In this document: positions 50,174 to 60,621 of the stretch, in pieces
Layout: each line of letters opens with the position of its first letter
Position numbering within the stretch: the stretch's first letter is position 1
Assembly: GCA_003194525.1 (NCBI GenBank)
Contig: NBIV01000029.1
Location: forward strand, 1 to 64,000
Reading direction: 5' to 3'
DNA from: Gracilariopsis chorda
Taxonomy: Eukaryota > Rhodophyta > Florideophyceae > Gracilariales > Gracilariaceae
Length of the DNA: 64,000 nucleotides
The notes under the pieces: model-generated
Databases searched by the model: none
Told to the model about the DNA's origin: nothing
What the model saw: only the letters and a program-made list of their open reading frames with translations
Program-made: the position numbers and the translations under genes

Positions 50174-52892
50174 GTCATACGACGGGATTCAACATCTGTA
50201 GCGAGTCATCCTACAGTACATAATCGCCTTCGAAGCCAGCTCCTGTTGAAATAGGTTATAGCTCATGTACGGATAAAGCTTGCTCGATTGTTTAACCTTG
50301 ACCCTTATCTTGGTGCAGTCAAACAGAGCCTTCTTTTGACGACGTCTTGCCGCTTTAGAAGAGCGGAGATTAAAAAGCGACGACACCCGATGGTGCTGCC
50401 AGTCTCGAGTCTATTGTGGTTCTCGGTGTTTAATCCGTACCCTTGGTAGACTTCTTCCAAGACAGGCATCAAGAGACGTCAAGCCTGTGGTGGAGAAGCT
50501 GCACTTGCATAATAACACTTCACGAAATGGAAAATTATATGAAGCGTGTCTTTTTCTGTAGCTGTGACAGCGCGCAACATTGTGCTCTGGATGATATCTA
50601 ATTGACAACTCTCGTTTGGCGCACGGTTAAAGCTTTCAACTCATGGAACATTTTATGCGTGCGTGTCGAAACGTGAATGAAGAACGTGTGTAATGCATGG
50701 AAAAACTTCTAACCTTGCGCCTCCCCCAACCCTGAGCTGTCCGCTGAGGTCGCACAATAACCTTCGCTCTTCGTCAGGTTGGCGACCCCGAATTATGGTG
50801 GCTGTGCATGGAGGTTACGAAACAGAAGGGTGAGTGTATAATCACCCTCGCCGGTTGTGATTTTTTTTTGGGTACCAACGGTACCACCACTGGTGATAAG
50901 CGTTTTGCTGGCCGCGATAAATGTCAACTGTTCCAAACTGGAACCTCCAATCATTAGACTGCGGGCGGCATCTCGGGACAAAGCAACAGCACCCGGAAAA
51001 AGATCTGCCTGCAGCAAAATTTCCAACTGCGGTATGAACAGTTGCAACTCGGCGCGTGATAAACAGAGGGCACCACGCAACGAGTGATGGAAGGAAAAGG
51101 TTGTGCTTCACGAGTGTTGTTTAGACTAGAACACGGCTAGAGCAGGTGTGTATCTCCTCCGCTAAGTTCATGCATGGAATCTGGGACGGGTTGCGACACC
51201 ATCATGGTACTCGTGCTAAGGGCTAACCCTTCTGACTTTACCAGGCTTGGGTGGTAGCAGTCAGGCTGCTAACTTCTGCACACACGAAGGGCGATTATGG
51301 ACTGTGCAGATGTGTCCCCTATCCCATTGGCCTATCGACTTGTGAACGGTTGCAGCATTAATACCGGTGGGTTCGTGCCGCGGGCATGACATGCCTTAAA
51401 AGGGTTGACGACGAATCACGATGAGCATGACAGTGTACATCGTACGGTGGCAATAACTTGGATTAGTGGCATGAAGAAGGCATATAAAACTGACATTTGG
51501 TTGCTAACGGAAAGCACTGATTGGTGGTGAAGTGACAGCTAATTTGGTTTCTTTCACAACGCGCGTTGACAAGACGGTCGATATCAGGAAAGGTGCATCT
51601 TTTTCGGTTCCCACAAGGTATCTTCGTTTACCGGGAAGTTTTTTTGCAAGGTGTAAGTGCACAGCACTGGAGCTGCAGTTGGCCAGCGTGTGTGGGGTTT
51701 TTGGGCAAATGCTTTCTGGCAGTGGGAGTCTGTGGGACACGTTTGTTATATGTTATATCGGAACTTGAAGATGCAGCGGATTGAAATATCCTCACAACGC
51801 ACCTTTGCGATAAGGACTTCGGACATTGGACAGCTGACGGTATGGGCGATCGTGAGTTGGCCGATACTTTTTTCGGAGGGGGGGAAGGATTCCTTCCGGG
51901 GGGCTTTGTTTCTTTTTTTGGGAGAGAGCGTCGATGATTGATGATATATTGAACAGTGACGAGGATAAGCGGGGAACGGGCGAGCTGGACCTCTCCCTCA
52001 GTCGGTTTGTGTACAGGTGAGAAACACTACATGACTAGAGGTAAGGGGAAGTAAGTTTGACGCGTGAGACGTGTGCGGAAGTAGCCACAAGGGTGGGACG
52101 CGCAGTGGTTGAGATATCAGTGTTTGTGGCGTGATGCACAGTGCGCATTGCACACTGGTGGAACGAATCGTGCACCAATGGTGATTGAGCATTCCACGCC
52201 TCACCCGCTGCACACGGGTACAAATGGAGGCGGTAACAAAGATACGCGCATGCATGGCACAGCATAAATGGCAGTGGCCGCGCCTTCGAAAATCGAACCT
52301 ACAAATGCAGCTAACTCTGTTGTGACTTGTGGTGGTGAGGAAGTTGCCGTGGTGGGCTCGATCTTGTTGAATGAATCCCACAGGCGAGCGAGTGTAACTC
52401 GAGGCGAAGAACAAGTTGGTACGATCCGCAACGTTTCGTGCGCTGCACGAACAAACAACGGGCACAAGACCTATTTTCGGTTGCGATCAAGCATCCGTGG
52501 TGTACGAATGCGACGGCAATTGATCGTGTAACATTTGGCAAATTGACTGGCGTTTAGAACTATCGACTGTGCGATCTCGCTTTCCACCGGTGCTTTCAAG
52601 GACTAGAGGCGAGAGAGAGAAGGTTTGAATCGACGACAAAGGGAAGTGCGGTGAAGAAGACTTGAAGGCCGACGCGGGTGCGATATCTGTGCTGTCTTTC
52701 TGAAAGCGGGCTGCGCTGCGCCGCGCTGTTCTTTTTTTTTTTAAGTGATACACAGCTGCACGAGCGGACACGTTGAGTGGAAGGCGAGGACGGCGACGAA
52801 GATCTGGGCAGAAGACGAGGTGGAGAGATATCGCGTGGCAAAAATCTGAAGGTGCTCACCCCCGCGCTAGCTAGGACATTGTTTACAGCAGC
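50174..52892. other. 2.7-kb region without a confident gene
   Basis: A minus-strand 95-codon frame (50,793-51,080) with LEQLTFIAASKTLITSGGTV looks protein-like and may be a fragment of a larger broken or spliced gene. At 51,847 and 51,934 short ATG-led plus frames (MGDRELADTFF..., MIDDILNSDEDKRG...) could be exons, but no matching second exon was found. The right end is the promoter of the YOS1-like gene. Confidence 0.35.
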
Positions 52893-53338
52893 ATGATGTT
52901 GGGGTTGGGCACAGTGTTCAAGGCTTTGTTACTGTTTGTGAACGCGATGGCGATTCTTCACGAAGAACGGTTTCTAAAGAGAGGTACGTCACGACTTGTC
53001 ATTGTTTCGAACAGACTGTGGATTTGTGGGGGAAAAGAGGATTTCTGACTGCGTCGTTTGTGTGTGTGTGTGTATGTGTGTTACAGTGGGATGGTCGGAG
53101 CAGGAAGCGGCCATTGAAGGAGGCGTGAAACTTCAAATCGTGAATCTGCTCAAGGCATTTCGCGTACTACGACGTAAGTTGAGTTGGAAGACGTTCACGA
53201 AGCTGGGGGGTGATGTGGAACGAAGCAGCATGCATTCTAACCAATACTTGACGTCTTTTCCACCGGTGCGAAACGTTGACAGTTCCAATTGTGGTAGTGA
53301 ACAGTATCACAGTGCTGGTTCTGCTGGTAGTCGGCTAA
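52893..53338 (+). CDS. YOS1: YOS1/IER3IP1-like ER-Golgi transport protein, three exons
   Basis: Exons 52,893-52,983, 53,087-53,173 and 53,283-53,338 join to 77 codons plus stop. Introns of 103 and 109 bases are bounded by GTACGT...TTACAG and GTAAGT...TGACAG. The protein starts MMLGLG, then VNAMAILHEERFLKRVGWSE, which is the hallmark of the Yos1 family (VNAIAVLHEERFL-x-x-GWG in the human protein), continues KLQIVNLLKAFRVLR, and ends with PIVVVNSITVLVLLVVG. There are two membrane spans. Yos1 is part of the Yip1-Yif1 complex on COPII vesicles. Splice sites were placed by hand; phase and length (human 82 residues) agree. Confidence 0.9.
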
Positions 53339-53690
53339 CTTGGCAAGTATCTAACTTTACCCGCCCGCCCTTCGCGCGCGCCGCCAATCGCATACGACAC
53401 AGCACTAAAAGCAAGGGCGTGGAACCAACCGTCCCACGGCGTCCCACAGGGCGCAGCTCCCGAGACGAACGCCACCACCGTGCCGCCCTATCAGAACAAA
53501 GTCGCTAAAATTAGATAGCACCCGCGGCAGCAGCGGCAGCACCAGCACCAGCAGCATTGCTCGCCGCTTGGCCGCCTCGCGCCGCCCGTTTTCATACTCA
53601 TAGCGCCACCTGCAGCGTCGCTCTTGAGAGCGCTCCGCGCCAGCGTCGTCCGCCGCTGATCGTCGTGCTTCTCCAAGAGTTGGAACAGAC
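53339..53690. promoter_or_regulatory. spacer between YOS1-like and Asterix-like genes
   Basis: 352 bases, with a CAG/CAC-type run (53,527-53,556) encoding nothing obvious. It should hold the terminator of the first gene and the promoter of the second. Confidence 0.4.
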
Positions 53691-54250
53691 ATGCCCCTCA
53701 TCTCGCGCCCAGACCCTCGCGACGAGAAGCGCATCACCGCGCTCAAGGTCATACCCGTCCCCGTCGAACAACTCCCCCCCGACTACTGTACGTGCCGCCG
53801 CCCCCTCTCCCCCTCCACCCACGCCTGCCGTGAACGAAAAGAAGGCGTCATTGACAAGCAGCACTAGCAGAGTGCACCCTGCATTCGAGACACCTCCAGC
53901 ATCAAGTCCAACCCCGCATCTCTCCGCGCACACACGCGTCAACCCTCACAACTTTGCACAACGGTACCACCTCCTACCAGCAACTAACTCCGCTCACTCA
54001 CCCACCTCTGACAGATGCTTTGCTCGCGCTCATGTTTGCGTTCGCCGCAGTCTTGACAAAGGTCAAGATGCATTCGTGGCTCACCTTTTTGTTCTGCGTA
54101 TCCTCGCTCGCCAATCAGAGGTTCTCTTGCACCGACCTGAAGAACAACCTCGCGTTCGCCGCACTCATAGTTCTCACCTTTGTGTCCACCCATCTCAACA
54201 TCGCCGGCCAGCCCGTTATGGCCCCCATCTTCCCCTGGCTACGAAAGTAA
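53691..54250 (+). CDS. WDR83OS: Asterix (WDR83OS) homolog, PAT complex subunit, two exons
   Basis: Exons 53,691-53,787 and 54,015-54,250 give 110 residues plus stop; the 227-base intron runs from GTACGT to TGACAG. The start is MPLISRPDPRDEKRITALKV, then PPDYYALLALMFAFAAV spans the junction. The C-terminal half (TKVKMHSWLTFLFCVSSLAN, QPVMAP) matches the Asterix family: K-x-K-x-x-x-W, SxAN, N/GxQPM. The protein has three hydrophobic segments and, in animals, works with CCDC47 as an intramembrane chaperone at the ER translocon. Without splicing, both halves lie in different frames and are easy to miss. Confidence 0.88.
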
Positions 54251-54454
54251 CCAGCACTACGAGTACACAATCATGAGCAAAATGCCATACCCTTTCGTTT
54301 ATACATATGCCTACTCCAGCAATAAAACCTGCTAAGGCGACAACCAAATGCACGTTAATCATTCATCTTACACATGCACAGACACAACTACATACAGAGG
54401 TTATACATCAAAACAAAAACAGAACCAATACGAGAAACGAAAAACAAAAGCAAC

Positions 54455-56305
54455 TCAAGCTACGGGAGTGTTCTCCGTGGTAGGGAACTCCCCAGCACCT
54501 CCATCCTCGGCAACATCCTCACACGAACAATATTCACCATGTCGTTCAGCAGTATCCAGAAGCAATTGCAACTGATTACAAACGCGTTGCTTCTCCTCCA
54601 GGTACCGTTTCCAGTTATTCTCATTAGCCTCCTTTCGTTTCAACGACAGATGAGCGTGCTTTCTCTTCTGCTCTCTAGGAGTGGCCGGACAGTTTGCATC
54701 ATCAAAATCAACCCGCCTGCGTTTTTTAGTCGGCGTCGCCACCAGCGAATGCGTAGCGTACACATCGCCGTCACCGACGCCATACACTGGCTGCTGCACA
54801 TGTCCATGCAAGGGCATGTTGAGCGTGTCCTGCGGCGGCGGCGGTGGTGGCGGAGGTGGTAAATGAGGAGGTATCAACGAATGAACATTCATGTCAGTAC
54901 CATGCATATTCGGCGACGGCGACGACGCAAGGGACGAGCAGATGCGCGGTAACAATGCATCTGCACTAATCTCAATAGCATCCAGTTCATCACGACACCG
55001 GAAAAACTTTGCCCGTTTGATGCGCAAAACGCTCTTCACACTATGGTACGCACTCTGTTCCTGCATGTGCAGCTTGTTAATCATGGCAGGTGCCTCCTTC
55101 AAGAAGCGTGCTTTCACATAACTTCGCACTCCTGATTGAAAGCTCTTGTCCACGTTGTAGCGCAGTCCGGCCGCACACTTGGCTTCCCGCACGCACATGC
55201 CGCCCGGATTATTCCACAGTTTAATGACCTCGTCCAAGCCTTCTATCACTTCCTGTACTGAGAGGGCAGCAGAATCTCCGTACAACTGCGAGTGGGACAT
55301 GAGCTTCTTGAAGTAGCCACCTTCGTAGAACGAGCAGCAATTCGGTCGGCAATGAGTTGCCACATACAGGCAGCGTTGCTTCCAAGCTGGGGACACAACG
55401 CGCCGAAACATACCTGCACTGACGGCGGTGGACTTGAGACCGAGGACATGCAATACATCGTGCAAGGCTCGACGGGCAGTAATGGCACCGTCAACATCTC
55501 TGCGAATGTCAGGTGCACCCTTGTGACAGTTGAGACGACCGATATACTCGGGCGGGGTTGCCAGAGGCTTTCCAGCTATGGCATCACTCTCCAGCAAGTC
55601 AGCCAGAGAGGGATCACCCTCACCCAGCATGTTGATGACGCACATCCAGTTGCGTGTCTGCCAGGCATGCGTGATGGTGGTCTGAAGGACGTCCTTTGCG
55701 GACTTGAAGTTGGGGTGTGGCAGACCAATTCGGGAGGTGAGCCAGTCTCCGGCGGCGCAGAGCGAGTCGAAGGGAAGTTGGACGGTTGGGACGTTCTTCC
55801 ACTTGCCGTTAATGGGCTGGGTGAAGTTGTATCGGACCTGGGGGGAGAGGAAGGAGAGTCTGGCGCCGAGGGGAATGGCACGGTTTCTCAGCAGGGTTCT
55901 GGTGAGGGTTGTGAAGTAGAGGGCGATGAGACAGGATGGACCGAGGGCATCGACGGGCTTGGTGCGGGGATTGGGGGATGGGGAGGGAGATGGACGCGGT
56001 TGGAGAAGTTGCTGAAGCTGCCAGAGTTGATGCTCGGTCTGGGGGGAGCGATTGGGGGATGATATGGAGGGGGGGGTTATGTTGGGGGATGTGGTGGTGG
56101 GGGAGAGGTGGGAGGGCGGATGGGGGTGGATGTGGGGAATGGAGTGGGGGAGTTGGTGGCGCGAGATTGGAGTGGGGGGTGCGGGAGAGTGGTACAGATG
56201 GGGGTTCAAGGGGAGGGGAGGGACGAGTGTGGGGTCGAGAGAAGCGATGATTGGGGTTGGTTCAGGCTGGGACGGGATCCAAGCGTGGTGGTGTTGGTGT
56301 TGCAT
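54455..56305 (-). CDS. 616-residue protein with NLS and histidine/proline-rich start, unknown family
   Basis: The ATG at 56,305 gives 616 residues. The first 120 are H/P/S/T-rich. Residues about 130-450 look folded (SCLIALYFTTLTRTLLRNR, EVIEGLDEVIKLWNNPGGMC, with several conserved-looking Cys such as CRPNCCSFYEGGYF). A polyproline run (HLPPPPPPPPPQD) follows. Then TPTKKRRRVDFD, a clear nuclear localisation signal. The end is a helical stretch (NNWKRYLEEKQRVCNQLQLL). A nuclear role is likely; no family is recognised. The open frame continues upstream only from non-ATG codons. The 5' side has a 23-G run on the plus strand (56,422-56,444). Confidence 0.6.
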   Translation of the reverse strand: MQHQHHHAWIPSQPEPTPIIASLDPTLVPPLPLNPHLYHSPAPPTPISRHQLPHSIPHIHPHPPSHLSPTTTSPNITPPSISSPNRSPQTEHQLWQLQQLLQPRPSPSPSPNPRTKPVDALGPSCLIALYFTTLTRTLLRNRAIPLGARLSFLSPQVRYNFTQPINGKWKNVPTVQLPFDSLCAAGDWLTSRIGLPHPNFKSAKDVLQTTITHAWQTRNWMCVINMLGEGDPSLADLLESDAIAGKPLATPPEYIGRLNCHKGAPDIRRDVDGAITARRALHDVLHVLGLKSTAVSAGMFRRVVSPAWKQRCLYVATHCRPNCCSFYEGGYFKKLMSHSQLYGDSAALSVQEVIEGLDEVIKLWNNPGGMCVREAKCAAGLRYNVDKSFQSGVRSYVKARFLKEAPAMINKLHMQEQSAYHSVKSVLRIKRAKFFRCRDELDAIEISADALLPRICSSLASSPSPNMHGTDMNVHSLIPPHLPPPPPPPPPQDTLNMPLHGHVQQPVYGVGDGDVYATHSLVATPTKKRRRVDFDDANCPATPREQKRKHAHLSLKRKEANENNWKRYLEEKQRVCNQLQLLLDTAERHGEYCSCEDVAEDGGAGEFPTTENTPVA

Positions 56306-58281
56306 AGTGGTGAGGGGGGTGAGTGTGTTGTGAGAGTGTGTGTTTGTGTGTGTGGGGGTGGGGGTGGGGGTGGGGGGGAAGCTGTGCGGATAGCGGAAGA
56401 TGCTTGGGAGGTGTGGAAGAAGGGGGGGGGGGGGGGGGGGGGGGAGGTAGGACGGGTGAACGACGGGCTCTTTATGCGGTGGACGCGAGCTGCGCGGTGA
56501 GGTGACGGCGCAGCTTTGAAGTTGAGCGCTACACAGTGCGCGCAATGGAACGTGCCAAGGGGTGGGGGGTGGTGGGGGGTGGGCGCGTGCGCTGCGTGCG
56601 CGTGGCGTTGGCTGCATCTGTCAGCATGAGGGTGGTGTCTTTTTTTCCGCGCTTCGCTCCGTTTGCCGAGGGCGTGGTGCGTCACGCGGTGGCGCGACGG
56701 CTTGCCTTGACGCGCGTCTTAATTTAAGACTCTTAAAGCGCTTGGCGCTGCTGCAATTCGGCGGCGCTTTGAGCACAGCGCGCTTTTTTTGCTTTGCTTG
56801 TGGAGGAGCTGTTGATCTGCCGTATCAGTTTCAAAGACAACAGCTCACTCGCGCGCGTCAGACGATGACGACCTGCGTTGAAGGCGCGTTGTTAGACGGC
56901 GCGGAGGGCGCCGTCGTCTTCTTGGCGGCGCCTACGCTTGGGGACCCGTTTCGCACGCCGCGCAGTTGACGATGTGTTGTTGTTTCAAACCGGTGGCTGA
57001 GGCGCCGCTTTCGCGCATCCGCCGTTGGGCGTGTTTGTTTGAGCCTTGTTTGAAACTCGTACCACAGTAACGCGCGTGCGGCTACCCTTGTCTGCGCCCG
57101 CGCGCGCGCGGCCGGCTGTGCCTCGCCGCCGCGAACGCACGCTCGCATGCACGTCGGCGTGAGGCGGGCTCCTCACGAGGCGGGCTCCTCACGAGGCGTG
57201 CAAAGTGTCACCCATCGGTGCACTTGCACGACCGCGCAGCTCGCTCCAGCCGGCTGTCGCTCGCCCATGTCCAAGCGAGTGCGCACGCGAGAGCGAGAGA
57301 GAAGCTGGTTCACGCGAACGCACGGCGCAACGCGGTCGGGGGGGGGGGGGGAGCACACAAGCGGAGAAGCAGCTCAATCTTTCTTGCGGCTTGCATTGGG
57401 CGTGTACATGATTGCGAAGGGGAACTGCCATGTTGATGAAGCGCAAGCTGCAGGTATAGCTACCGAAGGGTACCGTTGGTAGACAAAGCTCACCCAAATG
57501 CTAACTGCACACACGCATGCCAGCCGAACAGCGCCAGCCACGACTCGTGTGTGTGCACTCTTCAGCACTCAATTAGCACAAAGTGAAATCAATTCCAGCG
57601 CTCCCCGTCGTCCACGCGTCCACGCGTCCACATCGCACACGCGTCCACGGTGCACAGCACCAACAGCAACAATTGCATCATGGCCGCCCGAAGGCAAAAC
57701 GCGTCGCCCAATCAACGCCCAAATCCGCAACGCCGTGAAGATTTGAAAAAAGAAAAAGAATGCGGCATTTGGCGCTTTGCTTTTCCGGCAACGCGATTCT
57801 GCGCAGACGCGCCGCTGCACAGCAGCTGCACCCCTTGCGCACTGGGCGCCTTTTTTTTTTTTCGCCCTTTTTTGCCGCGCGCGCGGAGATAAGCAGCGCG
57901 CGTGTGCCTCCCTTGACGCGAGCGTTCGCCCGTGCCAACTGCACCACCGTGCGCCTTCTTTCTCGCTCGCCTTCCTTCGCCCCGCCCCTTGTCTCCGCTT
58001 CACGCTACCCACCCTTTCTCCCTACGCCCCGTCCCCCCCGCCCCCGGCCCCACGCGCTTCCCCCGTGTGGTCACCCGCGCCTTATTTCCATACCTTTCTT
58101 CGTCACCTACTCCAAACTCGTCTCAACTCGCTCCCCCTCCCCCTCATTCACGTGCTCCCCTCCACCCCCCCTCCCCCTCGCCCTATCTTCTTCCTATTCG
58201 TCAACCTCATCCTTGTCCCCCATCTCCACCCTGTCACACCAAACAAAGCGCAAACTATAACACTTTGTGCTTTCCACGCAA
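56306..58281. other. divergent intergenic region with G-runs, tandem repeats
   Basis: It separates the minus gene at 56,305 from the plus gene at 58,282. It contains G-runs (56,422-56,444; 57,338-57,351), a GTGTGT/GGGGGT tract (56,336-56,378), a 16-bp tandem repeat GAGGCGGGCTCCTCAC at 57,161-57,197 (2.3 copies), and GTCCACGC repeats near 57,609-57,648. The last 250 bases before 58,282 are very C-rich. GC-rich throughout; no gene is supported. Confidence 0.5.
57161..57197. repeat. 16-bp tandem repeat, 2.3 copies
   Basis: GAGGCGGGCTCCTCAC repeats exactly at 57,161 and 57,177, then GAGGC. Each unit contains GAGG...CCTC inverted ends. Confidence 0.7.
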
Positions 58282-58311
58282 ATGGCCTCCAATCCGCCAC
58301 CGTCCCAACAA

Positions 58312-58342
<31 letters not shown>

Positions 58343-59697
58343 AGCATCAGCAACCACCACATCACCAACAACAACAACCGGCCACTCCGGTTGAACAACC
58401 ATTGGCAACCCCTCTCCTTCACATTCTGGCTTCTCCACCAGACAACACATCGCCGTCTCCTCCACTCTCCCCCTCCATTCTTTCGCCGTCCCCACCGTTA
58501 TCTCCCCAACTATCCGAGCAACCCAACCCACTCTCCGATAGTGACCAGTCCACCCCGTCTTCACCAAAGGAACATAACTCCGATACCGGCCTACTCGACT
58601 CGGATTCAAGTTGCGTCGTCTGTTTTGAACGCCCTACAAATGTCACCCTGGATCCATGTGGACATGCTAATCTATGTGACGTCTGTGTGAGTCGTTTGGT
58701 TAAACGACGTTGCCCTACTTGTCGTGCTCGCGCTAGAAAAGTCTGCATCCGAAAACCGGGATGTAACGACGTCATCAAGGCCGTTCGGGACATCATTGCC
58801 GAGAGAAAACAACGCGAATCCAAGGTTTTGGAAGATACTTTGCAAGTCGTGTTTTTAGGACCCGAAAAGGTCGGCAAGAAAACGTTGGTAAGAAAGCTTA
58901 TGACTAAGTATCCGCTGCCCGGCGCACCAAGTGAACCTCTGTCGTTGGAAGAGCTTTTTAGTGATGGAACCGATTTCTCACCAAATGCTTTCATTGATGG
59001 CAAGAATGTGCGTTTGACTGTATTGAGAAGGACCAATCTCACGTCGAGAAGAATGATCTTGGATGATGTTCGTGTGCTTAAACCGGATGTGTTGGTGCTG
59101 TGCTGTTCGTCGCATGTGCGCTCTACGTTTGAGCTTATTTTGAACTGGGATAAGATTCTGCGTAACAACTTTCAACAAAAGCCGCGCGTGTGGGCATGTC
59201 TTACTATGGATGACGTTGATTGTGATTCGACTACAATAGATGTGAAGGGAGCGATTGGTGCCATTGCACCCGCCGATCTCCGCCCCAAGGCGCACTACTT
59301 TTGTTCTACGGGCGGTCACTTCTCTGTCGGTTTTCGATCTCTGGCAAAGGACGTTGTTCGGATGGGCGGCATTGCTCGAGATGAGGAACTGGCCAATGCC
59401 ATCGCTTTGGAGGAAGCGAGAAACCTAGCTGATCATGAGGCGGCTGGTACACTCGCCGATCATGCGGCTGCTAACCTTGTGATTGCGAATAATGGCATTG
59501 GTGTGCCGCCGTCTGCCCATACGTCTTCCCATGCCCATCGCTCGAACAACTCGGGCTCTAGAAATCATCATCCTCATCATGGCGTTGGACGCTCGTTTAG
59601 TCTGAGGGGATTTCGTGATCGCGGTAATCATGGGCAGGGGTTGTCGTTGTCGAACTTGATTGTTTGGAACTGGTTTGCTGGCTCGAACGATTCATAG
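58282..59697 (+). CDS. RING finger protein fused to a small-GTPase-like P-loop domain
   Basis: The ATG at 58,282 gives 471 residues. A glutamine tract follows the start, then about 80 P/S-rich residues. The RING finger begins at C111: CVVCFERPTNV, DPCGHANLCDVCV, RCPTCRAR, a complete C3HC4 pattern expected to act as a ubiquitin E3 ligase. From G193 a P-loop-type sequence GPEKVGKKT follows a hydrophobic strand (LQVVFL), as in Ras-like GTPases. DVLVLCCSSH later fits the strand after switch II, but no clear NKxD is seen. The C-terminus is H/N/G-rich. Basic residues flank both domains. Confidence 0.75.
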
Positions 59698-60621
59698 CTG
59701 CAAGCTTCCACTCGCGGACGCGGTGCCCCAGCTGTCTCTTTTTTTTTTTTTTTTTTTTGGTTTTTTTTTGGGTTTGTGTGGGCTTGTTGGATTTGGTACC
59801 TTTGGTACCTTTGGTACAAAGGTACCTTTGGTACTTGGTGCGTTCGCACTATTGTAATTGTTTGGTTGGTGGCTTTGTTGCATTCTTGTGACACGCTTTG
59901 GATTGTGGTGCGCTTTGGAGTATCTATGCGTGCAGGCGTGTTACACGTATGGCGTGCATTTTTTTTTCGCTCGAGAAGAGATGGCTGTTGTGGTGGTGCC
60001 GATGAGAGTTGTGTGTGTGTACGTGTTTGGAGCGCTTGTTGTTTCTTCGCTCATGGTTCCTTTTGTAGATACGCTTTTGAGAATCACGATTATGTTGTTG
60101 ACGGAATCGAGAGTTGTTTGTTATCTGTGCTTTATCATTTCTTCCGTCCAGTTCCTCCTTTCGGAATCTTGTCCCTGCTCCCACAGCGCTCCCGCCCCAC
60201 ACCTGATTCACCACCGGCTCGAAGCGTTTGTGCTGACACCTTTTCAATTAAGCGCTTGTCTTGTGCCCTTGCACCGGATAACGTGCCATCTGCTGCTTGC
60301 CTTGCTGCTCAGCTATTGTAGTTTTTCCTTTTTTCTGCACTTCATGCGCCGAGGCAGCGCTGCTTTCTCTGCTTACGAGTTGTTTCATGCCTTTGCTCGC
60401 TCGTTGTGCTTTCTCATGACGTAGCAATCGTGACGTTCGCTACACTGCTGAATCGAAACAAGTGATTTGACAGGCCACAAGTCACGCATGATCTTCAGAG
60501 AATGATTGCTGAACTGCTGTTGCTATAATACACGTTCGTTTACTCTGGAGATACTATCTCACGTGTGGGGGAGGGGGCCAGTTGCAGCGCAACTCTTGCA
60601 AAAGTGCAGCAACCACAAACT
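59698..60621. other. 3' region of the RING gene, convergent with lipase
   Basis: After the stop there is a T-run (59,739-59,769) and GGTACC repeats (59,796-59,835) that can pair as GGTACCTTT and AAAGGTACC. A hydrophobic plus-strand frame (ATG about 59,981 to 60,424) has no motif and is not called as a gene. The region is the meeting point of two convergent genes. Confidence 0.4.
59796..59835. repeat. GGTACCTTT repeat with hairpin
   Basis: TTTGGTACC recurs several times, and GGTACCTTT (59,806-59,814) can pair with AAAGGTACC (59,818-59,826 approx.). It lies about 100 bases after the RING stop, so it may form a transcript-end hairpin. Confidence 0.5.

Noticed and set aside
55292-56062. 256-codon plus-strand frame
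   Set aside because: It lies opposite the 616-residue minus gene and is a G-rich mirror of its P/S/H-rich codons, with no features of its own.
58419-59168. 249-codon minus-strand frame
   Set aside because: Antisense shadow of the RING/P-loop gene.
59858-60424. 188-codon hydrophobic plus-strand frame
   Set aside because: T-rich DNA gives hydrophobic codons by chance; no motif or clear start, and it lies in a convergent 3' region.
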